Assembly (NCBI GenBank): GCA_034044135.1
Contig: CP139021.1
Span: 5,223,635-5,287,634, forward strand
Reading direction: 5' to 3'
Length of the DNA: 64,000 nucleotides
Origin: Flammeovirgaceae bacterium SG7u.111
Lineage (GTDB): Bacteria; Bacteroidota; Bacteroidia; Cytophagales; Flammeovirgaceae
Shown one piece after another: positions 26,195-33,900 of the stretch (positions within the stretch are counted from its first letter, which is position 1; the number at the start of each line of letters is the position of its first letter). Both the position numbers and the translations under genes were made by a program. Below the pieces are notes generated by a model, which searched no databases, had not been told where the DNA came from, and saw only the letters and a program-made list of their open reading frames with translations.

Positions 26195-27292
26195 TTATTC
26201 CAATACTAGTTCATAATTTGTGCTTCGTCCCCCAGATTCTTCTTGTTTCAGAATTCCTTTATCTATTAAATCTTTTATATCTCGAAGAGCAGTATCTGCT
26301 GAACATTTGGTGATCTTAGCCCATTTGGACGATTTCAATTTACCATCAAATCCATCCAATAGTTTATTCAACATCAACCTCTGTCGGCTATTTAGTACTG
26401 TTTCTTTGTGACCATCCCAAAAATCTGCCTTTTGGAGAACACGTTTTAGCGTTTCCTCTGTGTTCAATAATGCTTTATACAAACAGTTTAAGAACCAATC
26501 CAACCATTCGGTAATGTCACCAGAACTATGTTGTACATTTTGCAAGACAGCATAGTATTTCTTTTTTTCTGATAAAATTTGATTAGAAAAGCTATAAAAC
26601 CTTTGAGACGTTTCTTCGGCACGAGCAAGCAGCATGTCAGAAATTGCTCTGGCAATTCGCCCATTGCCATCATCAAACGGGTGGATGATGATAAACCAAA
26701 AATGGGCAATTGCAGCTTTTAAAACCCCATCGGTTTCAGGGTTTTGGTCAAACCAGTCCAAGAATGCATCCATTTCTTTTTTTACAACTTGTGGAGATGG
26801 AGCTTGAAAATGAATTCTCTCCCTTCCCATTGGACCAGATACTACTTGCATTTCACCATCACGATAGCAACCAGTGGCAATTCTATGTATCCCACTCCAT
26901 CCTGTCGGAAATAAAGCTGCATGCCAGCCAAATATCCGTTCATGGTCAAGCGGTTTGTCATATCTCTGCGTAGCATCAAGCACCATTTCAACTACTCCCT
27001 CCACATTTCTGTCCACATGAACCATTCCCGCATATGCTAGCCCAAGCCTTCTAGCAATTGACGAACGTACTTGTTCGTAGTTCAATATTTCACCTTCAAT
27101 TTCAGATGATTTCAATACATCTAAGGTCAACGTAGAAAGCATTGTTTCTTCCTTAATTGAAAAACCAAGCCCCCTCATTTGTCCATAAATCACTCCTTGA
27201 AGGTGCCTGACTTTACCAAGAATTACGCTTAGCTGTTTATCATCCCAAGTAAATTTAGGCCATTGGTCGTATTCATATATGTACTTTGCCAT
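26195..27292 (-). CDS. Fic family protein with DUF4172 N-terminus and winged-helix C-terminus
   Basis: A 365-residue protein. Residues 1-85 are a DUF4172-type helical region with an inhibitory motif of the [ST]xxxE[GN] kind (S62 to G67 in KSSEIEGEIL), as in class II Fic proteins. The catalytic motif HPFDDGNGRIAR spans residues 204-215 and is intact, so AMP transfer from ATP to target hydroxyls is likely. The C-terminus (SSKWAKITKCSADTALRDI) is a winged-helix DNA-binding domain. Two inverted repeats lie just upstream, so autoregulation is plausible. No separate antitoxin gene is needed for this class. Confidence 0.93.
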   Translation of the reverse strand: MAKYIYEYDQWPKFTWDDKQLSVILGKVRHLQGVIYGQMRGLGFSIKEETMLSTLTLDVLKSSEIEGEILNYEQVRSSIARRLGLAYAGMVHVDRNVEGVVEMVLDATQRYDKPLDHERIFGWHAALFPTGWSGIHRIATGCYRDGEMQVVSGPMGRERIHFQAPSPQVVKKEMDAFLDWFDQNPETDGVLKAAIAHFWFIIIHPFDDGNGRIARAISDMLLARAEETSQRFYSFSNQILSEKKKYYAVLQNVQHSSGDITEWLDWFLNCLYKALLNTEETLKRVLQKADFWDGHKETVLNSRQRLMLNKLLDGFDGKLKSSKWAKITKCSADTALRDIKDLIDKGILKQEESGGRSTNYELVLE

Positions 27293-27321
27293 AACTAGTA
27301 ATTTGCGATAAATATAGAGGT

Positions 27322-27378
27322 TATTCTCCGCAAATTTAAGGAGAATAGAGGTGTTTTTCTCCGCAAGTGTTTTGGAGA
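27322..27378. promoter_or_regulatory. Two inverted-repeat operators upstream of the fic gene
   Basis: IR1 is TATTCTCC-(10 nt)-GGAGAATA (27322-27347, perfect 8-bp arms). IR2 is TCTCC-(11 nt)-GGAGA (27358-27378). Both spacers begin GCAA, so read on the minus strand there are two direct copies of TTGCGGAGAA. They start 30 nt upstream of the fic ATG. The Fic protein has its own winged-helix domain, the natural candidate to bind them. Confidence 0.65.
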
Positions 27379-27568
27379 TTAGCTAGCACATCTCTTTCAT
27401 AAGATTGGGGCGGTTTTCGGTTGGCTTATTTTGTATTTATAATGTTCAAGGCGGGAAATCTGCGAACAGGGCGACTATTTAAAGTGAAGTTGATAATTAA
27501 AAACATGTCTTGTTTTGCTTTAAACAAAGCTTTTCAACAGTTGTCAAATGGCTAAAGTCGAGCTTGGG

Positions 27569-27591
27569 GCCTGTTTAAAGTTTAAACAGGC
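27569..27591. other. 23-nt hairpin spanning the stop codon of the membrane-protein gene
   Basis: GCCTGTTTAAA-G-TTTAAACAGGC is palindromic around one central base and covers the TAA of the gene at 27582-28976. No T-tract follows on either strand, so it is not a classical terminator. It could act as an RNA 3'-end stabiliser. Confidence 0.5.
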
Positions 27592-28976
27592 TTTGAGTAG
27601 TTATATTCTTTCCAATTTTTGAATAAGTCTTTTAGAATTTTGCCGGATGATGAACCGTCTTCCTCATTCAATAAAAAAAACTTATCTGTCCTTGGGTATT
27701 TAATTTGACCTTTTTCATCCCAAGAAGCAAATGAGAAAAAGTACTTTGTATCATTGAAACAAAACCCATGTACACCTGGGGTTTTAGTGTAAGAATATAA
27801 ATTTATGTTGACATTTTTCGTGTTTAAGATTTTTTGGTTTTCCTCTTTAAACCCATTTATAATATCAATATTAGTATCTATGGATTTTTTCCAACTAGAA
27901 TTAATTGAACTACTCTTTTCAGCGAAACTTGGATCAATATAGAAAAGGTTCATTTCAACATTATTAAGAAAGTCTTGGTCTAACCAACCTTCTATTTGTG
28001 TTACAACTGAAAATAAGGTGTAACCAAGGATATCTATTTTTAATATATCATTAAAGTTAGTTCTATGGTTAAATTCTTGTTCTACAACTTTGTAAATAGC
28101 GTCTGTGCCATTTATAATCTTCCATGATAATGTTTTTTCCTCTAAGACCCGAATAATTCCATTTGAATTGGGGTCGTGTTTAGACTTCAGGCTTACTAAG
28201 TACTTATAGATTTTCTTTGCTGTCTCAAGGTTATCATCTGTTGTTTTAAATTTACTTCTATCTATAAAAAGAGACATTTTTTCATCTGCCAATTTTACTA
28301 TTTGCTCTTTAATATCAGCAGATAATTTTAAGTTACGGTAAATAAAAACTGATGGTCCTGCAATAGTATTTTTGTTTAACCCAAAGGATTTGAATATTGG
28401 GATTGATATTTTTACTGCATTTTTTTTAGAATTATCCGGATCAAATACACAAGTACTTGTAATGTGTTTTCCTTCATCTAATAAAACGTAAAATTTAAAA
28501 TTTGGATAATAAGATATTAATTGAGCCATTTTTTCTGCCCAATATTCACTGATATCTTTTGTAGCTTGGATTCTAACAACAGTTACTCCTTTTTTTAAGG
28601 ATTGGTTTAGGTTATCATAGAACCTATCAGCAATTTCCTTTTCTTTCTTATCAACACATGCTAAACCTCTTCCAACTATGTAGATATTACGTTTAGAATT
28701 GCTAATTTCATTAAAGAATCGATCATAAAAATGGTTATTATATTCGTTTTCTGGTGGAGAAGGTATCGCTTTTATCTCTTGTTTGTTTATTAACTTTATT
28801 ATTTTAGATGTAATTAATCTTTTAAAGATTAAGACTATATTTATTATGATAGATATAATTATTAAAAACAATAGAACGTACTCAGTAGAGCTGTTTGTAG
28901 AGAAAGTGGTCGCCAAGATTGCAATTGTATTTATTATTACTGCAATTGAATTGACCTTTGTAGATGTGATTTTCAT
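27582..28976 (-). CDS. Membrane-anchored protein of unknown function, possible phospholipase D-like fold, AT-rich
   Basis: A 464-residue protein with two N-terminal membrane helices (residues about 9-30 and 33-52) and a large soluble part. The soluble part looks like two related halves: residues about 75-200 (NIYIVGRGLACVD ... LKKGVTVVRIQATKD ... THVFDP-like SCVFDPD) and about 315-450 (DILGYTLFSVVTQIEG ... VEMNLFYIDPSF ... FFSFASWDEKG). The pattern of a strand, variable helix, [VM]-x-[VL]-x-[FR] strand and a later segment resembles degenerate phospholipase D-like halves, but no HxK motif is present. Base composition is much AT-richer than the flanking genes, suggesting transfer. Beside a Fic gene, a defence or stress role is possible but unproven. 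Confidence 0.7.
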   Translation of the reverse strand: MKITSTKVNSIAVIINTIAILATTFSTNSSTEYVLLFLIIISIIINIVLIFKRLITSKIIKLINKQEIKAIPSPPENEYNNHFYDRFFNEISNSKRNIYIVGRGLACVDKKEKEIADRFYDNLNQSLKKGVTVVRIQATKDISEYWAEKMAQLISYYPNFKFYVLLDEGKHITSTCVFDPDNSKKNAVKISIPIFKSFGLNKNTIAGPSVFIYRNLKLSADIKEQIVKLADEKMSLFIDRSKFKTTDDNLETAKKIYKYLVSLKSKHDPNSNGIIRVLEEKTLSWKIINGTDAIYKVVEQEFNHRTNFNDILKIDILGYTLFSVVTQIEGWLDQDFLNNVEMNLFYIDPSFAEKSSSINSSWKKSIDTNIDIINGFKEENQKILNTKNVNINLYSYTKTPGVHGFCFNDTKYFFSFASWDEKGQIKYPRTDKFFLLNEEDGSSSGKILKDLFKNWKEYNYSKPV

Positions 28977-29103
28977 CTTATGTATGTATCTGGTTTTAGA
29001 ATTTTTGACCTTTAAATTGATTAAAGGATATTGTTTTTAATAAAAAAATAAATATACACCATATCTTACTCTATAGACGGAAGCACTATAATAAAATCTC
29101 TCC

Positions 29104-29180
29104 CTTTGCCACATGGATAATGCAAAAGGCATCTTCTTCCAACACCTTGCCTACTTGAGTGAGATACTCCTTGCATTTAA
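29104..29180 (+). pseudogene. Displaced copy of the 5' end of the class III aminotransferase gene
   Basis: From an ATG at 29113 the sequence reads MDNAKGIFFQHLAYLSEI, nearly the same as the start of the intact gene at 29795 (MDNAKDIFFQHLAQTSEM). DNA similarity begins at TTTGCC just before the ATG and fades after about 70 nt, ending in a stop at 29209-29211. The intervening 600 nt hold an unrelated lipoprotein gene. This is a gene-fragment remnant, not an independent gene. Confidence 0.7.
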
Positions 29181-29189
29181 ATTCTTTTT

Positions 29190-29693
29190 TCACCTTTTGA
29201 AACTACGGTAAAAGAAACCAGTTGAGTCAAATTCCAGTTTTTGGATTAGTTGAGCATTGGAATTAGTCCATGTGATATGCCCATTAAATATTAGTTCTCT
29301 AAATGCCATCAGTCCAAATTCCTTATTGAAATAAATATTAAGTTCTTCGTCAATAGCATTGGGATCGTCGTAAAGGAAATTATGAATAATATAACTTTTG
29401 TCGTTGAAAATAAAAGCTTTTGAATCAATAGGTTTACAATCGATATCAAAGAATACTAGTGATTTTTCTGACGGATTAAATTTAAACTCATAGCTGATAT
29501 TATAGCTGCCATCATCCAAGAATAGGCCATATTGGTAATTTTCATCTTTAATATTCAAGAGTAATTCTGTAGTCCTTTGAATTTCACCAAAGTTGTATGA
29601 GCGCTCAATTACTTTCTTGTGTTTGGTTCCACAGGCATCTAGCCCCAATGAAAAAAATAAAATAAATAATTTTGTTTGTAATCTGATTGTCAT
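29190..29693 (-). CDS. Unknown lipoprotein
   Basis: A 167-residue protein with a signal sequence and lipobox-like LGLDACG (Cys near residue 21). The mature part is rich in Phe, Tyr, Asn and Asp, with beta-strand character (YNISYEFKFNPSEKSLVFFD). I do not recognise the family. It is AT-rich like its neighbour at 27582 and lies between the aminotransferase gene and that gene's displaced 5' fragment, so it may have arrived with the rearrangement. Confidence 0.65.
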   Translation of the reverse strand: MTIRLQTKLFILFFSLGLDACGTKHKKVIERSYNFGEIQRTTELLLNIKDENYQYGLFLDDGSYNISYEFKFNPSEKSLVFFDIDCKPIDSKAFIFNDKSYIIHNFLYDDPNAIDEELNIYFNKEFGLMAFRELIFNGHITWTNSNAQLIQKLEFDSTGFFYRSFKR

Positions 29694-29794
29694 CTTTATG
29701 CAATTAGCTATTTCAGACTAATGTACAAAACCCCATAAAAAATCAGAAACGGCCTCCATTATTCCTTTACCAATTTCCTTCCTAAATTTGCCGC

Positions 29795-30982
29795 ATGGAC
29801 AATGCGAAAGACATCTTCTTCCAACACCTCGCGCAGACTAGCGAGATGCCTGTTGGCTTAGAAATAGAGCGGACAGAGGGCATTTACCTCTACGACAAAT
29901 CGGGCAGGGCGTATATGGACCTGATCTCGGGGATAGGCGTGAGCCATTTGGGGCATGGCAACCCGAAAGTAAAAAAAGCGATCCACGATCAGGTGGAGAA
30001 ACATACGTTTGTGATGGTGTATGGGGAATACCTACAAGCGCCACAGCTTGCCCTCGTCCAAAAGCTAGCCGAAGTGCTGCCCAAACAATTGGAAACTACC
30101 TACATTGTCAATTCGGGTACGGAAGCCAATGAAGCTGCGCTCAAGCTTGCCAAACGGGCAACTGGGCGCACCGAGCTTATTTCTTGCTACCGTTCTTACC
30201 ACGGCAATACTCATGGCTCGCTCAGCGTTTCGGGCAATGAGGTCAAAAAACAAGCTTTTCGTCCCTTGTTACCCGATGTAAAGTTTATCCATTTTAATGT
30301 AGAAGAAGATTTAACCCAAATCACTACCAAAACCGCAGCCGTCATCATCGAGCCTGTGCAAGGTGATGCTGGGGTGCGAATCCCCGATAAAAGTTACCTA
30401 AAAGCGCTCCGCAAACGCTGCGATGAAACGGGTACGCTGCTCATTTTCGATGAAATCCAAACGGGTTTCGGTCGGACGGGTAGCCTCTTCGCCTTTGAGC
30501 AATTTGATGTCGTTCCCGATATCCTCACCATGGGCAAGGCGCTTGGCGGAGGAATGCCGATCGGCGCTTTTTCCGCTTCCCATGAGCTGATGAAATCCTT
30601 TACTAATAACCCTCCGCTTGGACATATCACTACGTTTGGTGGGCATCCAGTATGCTGTGCGGCGGCACATGCCGCTTTGGAAGTGCTCTTGGAAGAAAAT
30701 ATTCTCGATCACGTCCATCAGAAGGGGCAGCTCTTCCGAGAATTGTTACAGCATCCATTGGTGAAGGAAATCCGCTCCATCGGTTTGATGTTCGCCATTG
30801 AGCTAGACTCGTTCGAGGTTGTGAACAAGGTGGTTGAAAAATGCATTGAGCGAGGCGTGATCGGCTATTGGTTTCTTTCCACCAAAAACAGCTTCCGAAT
30901 TGCCCCGCCGCTGATCATTATAGAAGAGGAAATCCGCAAAGCTGCTGCCATTATTAGGGAGTGCATGGATGAGTGTTTGTAA
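29795..30982 (+). CDS. Class III PLP-dependent aminotransferase (ornithine/acetylornithine type)
   Basis: A 395-residue enzyme of the expected family length. It shows the phosphate-binding NSGTEANEAALKLA, the AVIIEPVQGDAGV block, LLIFDEIQTGFGRTG with the PLP-binding Asp, and the Schiff-base lysine in DILTMGKALGGGMPIGA, then GHITTFGGHPVCCAAA. Such enzymes move an amino group from ornithine, acetylornithine or a related omega-amine to 2-oxoglutarate. The exact substrate cannot be told. A TAAATTTG box lies 4 nt upstream of the ATG. It converges with the gene at 31015 through a hairpin. Confidence 0.92.
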   Translation: MDNAKDIFFQHLAQTSEMPVGLEIERTEGIYLYDKSGRAYMDLISGIGVSHLGHGNPKVKKAIHDQVEKHTFVMVYGEYLQAPQLALVQKLAEVLPKQLETTYIVNSGTEANEAALKLAKRATGRTELISCYRSYHGNTHGSLSVSGNEVKKQAFRPLLPDVKFIHFNVEEDLTQITTKTAAVIIEPVQGDAGVRIPDKSYLKALRKRCDETGTLLIFDEIQTGFGRTGSLFAFEQFDVVPDILTMGKALGGGMPIGAFSASHELMKSFTNNPPLGHITTFGGHPVCCAAAHAALEVLLEENILDHVHQKGQLFRELLQHPLVKEIRSIGLMFAIELDSFEVVNKVVEKCIERGVIGYWFLSTKNSFRIAPPLIIIEEEIRKAAAIIRECMDECL

Positions 30983-30989
30983 ATGCAAA

Positions 30990-31013
30990 AGAGACGCAAA
31001 TTATTGCGTCTCT
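30990..31013 (-). terminator. Hairpin between convergent genes
   Basis: AGAGACGCAA (30990-30999) pairs with TTGCGTCTCT (31004-31013) across a 4-nt loop. On the minus strand it is followed by TTTTG, so it probably acts mainly for the minus-strand gene ending at 31015, and may block read-through from the aminotransferase as well. Confidence 0.65.
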
Positions 31014-31014
31014 A

Positions 31015-31953
31015 CTAATTTGGCCACACAAGCTTTACCTTGCAAAAAGACTTGCTTCCCTTTGCAAGATCGACTAATTCAAAAATATAATTACCATCTT
31101 GCAAAGCTCTCTTTTTGCTTAGCTTATTTACCACCTGTGTTAAAGGGATATTCTCCTCTTTTTCGTTGCCACGAACCTTTAGCAGTTTTTCATTATTAGG
31201 GGTCTCGATAAAAATATCAACACCATTTGAGAGAACGACTTCCTCTCTGCTTGAAAGCTCTTCTACACCCACAAAATCATCTTTTGACAAATCATATCCA
31301 ATTACTTCGATGTTCATTTTTTGGGACTTACCATTGGCTGCTAACATTTCCAATTCATACTCCCAGAATCCCGATTCAAAGCTGACCTCCAGTTCTACGA
31401 GCAACTCAGATCTGTGCTCCATAAAAATCCGCCCATCTGGAACTATCAGGTGACTGTCTTTTGAGAGTAGTTGGAAATAATTATTTTGAGGTAGGTCATT
31501 ACTCAATAATAGCTTAAGCGTTTTTTTCTTGCCTTTTTTTCCCTCTATCAACTTTACCGTTTCCCCAAAAACTATATCCGCTTTAGCATATTCTAATTTC
31601 GAAAATGATGATGCGCTATCCACTTCTTTCCCACTTAATAACCGCTCTCCTATCAGCTCCCACTGTTCATCGTAGATAAACTCTCTCACACTGTCAAGCC
31701 CAATAAAACTTGTTACTTTTGTCTCAATTATATTCTGCTTTTTGAACGTAACTCCTTCTCTTAAACCTTTATAATATGTTTTTTTATAAAGTACCCCAGG
31801 TTCGTCTTGTAGATAATAGCTTAATGAATAATAAAGGGTGTCTGGGGTGAGTTTGATCGTGTCTTTTACGGTTGGAGAGTTGAAAAAAATAATGCTTTGC
31901 GAAAATGAGCTGATCGCAGGAAACAAGAAGCATACAAACAGAAGTCTTTTCAT
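31015..31953 (-). CDS. Unknown secreted protein
   Basis: A 312-residue protein with a signal peptide (MKRLLFVCFLFPAISSFSQ). The rest is beta-rich with many charged residues (KLIEGKKGKKKTLKLLLS, VELEVSFESGFWEYELEML) and no cysteine pattern or catalytic motif that I recognise. Typical of uncharacterised periplasmic or cell-surface proteins of Bacteroidota. It stands alone between the aminotransferase and the S41 protease gene. Upstream, 31954-32297 hold no gene. Confidence 0.75.
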   Translation of the reverse strand: MKRLLFVCFLFPAISSFSQSIIFFNSPTVKDTIKLTPDTLYYSLSYYLQDEPGVLYKKTYYKGLREGVTFKKQNIIETKVTSFIGLDSVREFIYDEQWELIGERLLSGKEVDSASSFSKLEYAKADIVFGETVKLIEGKKGKKKTLKLLLSNDLPQNNYFQLLSKDSHLIVPDGRIFMEHRSELLVELEVSFESGFWEYELEMLAANGKSQKMNIEVIGYDLSKDDFVGVEELSSREEVVLSNGVDIFIETPNNEKLLKVRGNEKEENIPLTQVVNKLSKKRALQDGNYIFELVDLAKGSKSFCKVKLVWPN

Positions 31954-32297
31954 GGCTTTTTATTGAGAGGCAAGTGAATTTTAATAAACATTACCAGCAA
32001 TATAACAAAAAACAAATCAATAACAATTATTCCTCCGTCAAGTAATTTCACTGAATCAGCAAGATTATCTTCTCTCATCTAAATTTCATCAACCACCATT
32101 TTTGCTCGTAATCAAAACCCTTCCATTCATTTAGAAAACCTTAAGGTTGGTTGATTTCTCTTCCTTGCTTCCAAACCTAAAGCTAACTATGCATGTCTTT
32201 TAACAACTGAAAGGGCACTAAGCATAAACTAACAACACTTCCAACCACAGAAACGCGCTAGGGAAGTGTCTTTTAAACACTCTTAGGTTTAAGAACT
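31954..32297. other. Intergenic, no gene seen
   Basis: This is a divergent 344-nt spacer between the secreted-protein gene and the S41 protease gene, AT-rich, without convincing repeats. Promoters for both genes are presumably here but no clear TAnnTTTG box with a -33 element was found. Confidence 0.5.
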
Positions 32298-33761
32298 ATG
32301 ATCATCAATTTAAAAAAGAAACTATTATTGGTAGCACTATTTGCCCCAATCATGCTTTTATCGTCTTGTTCTGAGGAAGAGGCACTTGCACCAACAACCA
32401 CAACTGGCTCAACTATTGAAACAGATTCGACCACAACCAATGAATACGCCTATGTGAATAATTGGATTTTGGCGAATATGGATTATTACTATTACTGGAC
32501 CGAGGAAATTCCCGAAGAAACCGACCTAACACTCGAACCGAGTGCCTACTTCGAATCACTTTTGAATACTTACGACGAATCTACCAATCCTCAAGGAGAC
32601 CGGTTTTCTTTCATCAGCGAAGATGCGGATGAGCTGACTTCTTCCCTTTCTGGTGAAACTACATCTACTGGGATGGAATATAGGCTATTCTATGTTTCCA
32701 GCACTGGAAATGAAGTGCTCGCCCAAATTATTTACACCATTCCGGGCTCGCCGGCAGCTGATGCTGGCTTGCAACGGGGGGATATGTTTACCAAGGTAAA
32801 CGGGACTACTATTACCGATGAAAACTATGTCGACCTCTTGTTTTATACCACCGACATGGCTATTACTTTGGTGGAACAAGAAAATACAGGCTTAGTAGAA
32901 ACAGGCGAGGTGGTTGACTTGAGCGCAACGGTGCTTCAGGAAGATCCTATTTTCCTAGATACGGTTTACCAAGTTGACGGGATGACCGTTGGCTACCTTG
33001 TGTATAACCAGTTCATTCCTGCTCCAAACAACTCCACAGGAACTGAATATGACGACAAATTGAACGAAATATTCACCGAATTCAAAACGCAAGGAGTTAA
33101 CGAACTTATTGTGGATTTGCGCTATAACCCAGGAGGATACGTGACCTCAGCTGTTACCTTGGCAAGTTTGATAGGCACTGGCGTGAGCTCCAATTTATTG
33201 TTTTTCAAGGAAGAATATAATGATGCTTTGCAGGAAGAAATAGAAAATTACTATGGAGTGTCTTATTTCAATCAATATTTTAGCGATTTGAGCGGAAATA
33301 TTGGGGGACAGATCAGTAGTGTTTATTTCATTGTGACAGGTAGCTCTGCTTCATCTAGTGAATTGGTAATCAATGGCTTGAAGCCTTATATGAATGTCTA
33401 CCTAGTGGGAGAAACTACTTATGGAAAAAATGTGGGTTCTATCACTATCACCGATGATGACAACAGCGAAAACAACTGGGCTTTGCAACCAATTGTGATG
33501 AAAGCTTATAACAGCATTGGTAATTCGGATTACACAGCAGGATTCGATCCTGACATTGCCGTATCCGAAAACTCAGAACTTGTTCCTTTTGGCGATACAA
33601 ATGACCCTATGTTGGGTGCAGCATTAGCCGCCATAAGCGGTTCGGTTCGGTTTGCTGCCCCTTCGGAGCAAGATGCGCCCAAGGTAATAGGTTCTTCTAT
33701 TTCCAAAAAGAAAGTTACGCTTAAGAAAATTTCTTCTGAGGTACTGATAGAAGGGATGTAA
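32298..33761 (+). CDS. S41-family serine protease lipoprotein (C-terminal processing protease type)
   Basis: A 487-residue lipoprotein (lipobox MLLSSCSEE). An N-terminal helical region with NWILANMDYYYYWTEEIP is typical of Bacteroidota S41 proteases. A PDZ domain at about 140-200 contains SPAADAGLQRGDMFTKVNG. The protease core has LIVDLRYNPGGYVTSA, the nucleophile Ser in VTGSSASSSELVINGLKP and the general-base Lys in GETTYGKNVGSI. It probably acts in the periplasm or at the outer membrane. Family length is normal. It stands alone upstream of, and convergent with, the susD gene. Confidence 0.92.
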   Translation: MIINLKKKLLLVALFAPIMLLSSCSEEEALAPTTTTGSTIETDSTTTNEYAYVNNWILANMDYYYYWTEEIPEETDLTLEPSAYFESLLNTYDESTNPQGDRFSFISEDADELTSSLSGETTSTGMEYRLFYVSSTGNEVLAQIIYTIPGSPAADAGLQRGDMFTKVNGTTITDENYVDLLFYTTDMAITLVEQENTGLVETGEVVDLSATVLQEDPIFLDTVYQVDGMTVGYLVYNQFIPAPNNSTGTEYDDKLNEIFTEFKTQGVNELIVDLRYNPGGYVTSAVTLASLIGTGVSSNLLFFKEEYNDALQEEIENYYGVSYFNQYFSDLSGNIGGQISSVYFIVTGSSASSSELVINGLKPYMNVYLVGETTYGKNVGSITITDDDNSENNWALQPIVMKAYNSIGNSDYTAGFDPDIAVSENSELVPFGDTNDPMLGAALAAISGSVRFAAPSEQDAPKVIGSSISKKKVTLKKISSEVLIEGM

Positions 33762-33835
33762 ATTAAGCTCTAAACTAAGATCAAAAGAGAATGCCAAGGT
33801 ACAATCGCTAACTACCTGCTTTTACTATCAAAAAA

Positions 33836-33862
33836 GAAGGGGCCTGCAAAAAAGACCCCTTC
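33836..33862 (-). terminator. Intrinsic terminator after susD
   Basis: GAAGGGG pairs with CCCCTTC (33836-33842 / 33856-33862). On the minus strand the stem is followed by TTTTTT. It lies 39 nt beyond the susD-like stop. Confidence 0.85.
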
Positions 33863-33900
33863 AATTATTTGACTAAGAAGAACAAGTTAAATAGCATTGC

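Noticed and set aside
27569-27591. Intrinsic terminator at the stop codon of the membrane-protein gene
   Set aside because: The stem is good but no T-tract follows on either strand; kept only as a hairpin.
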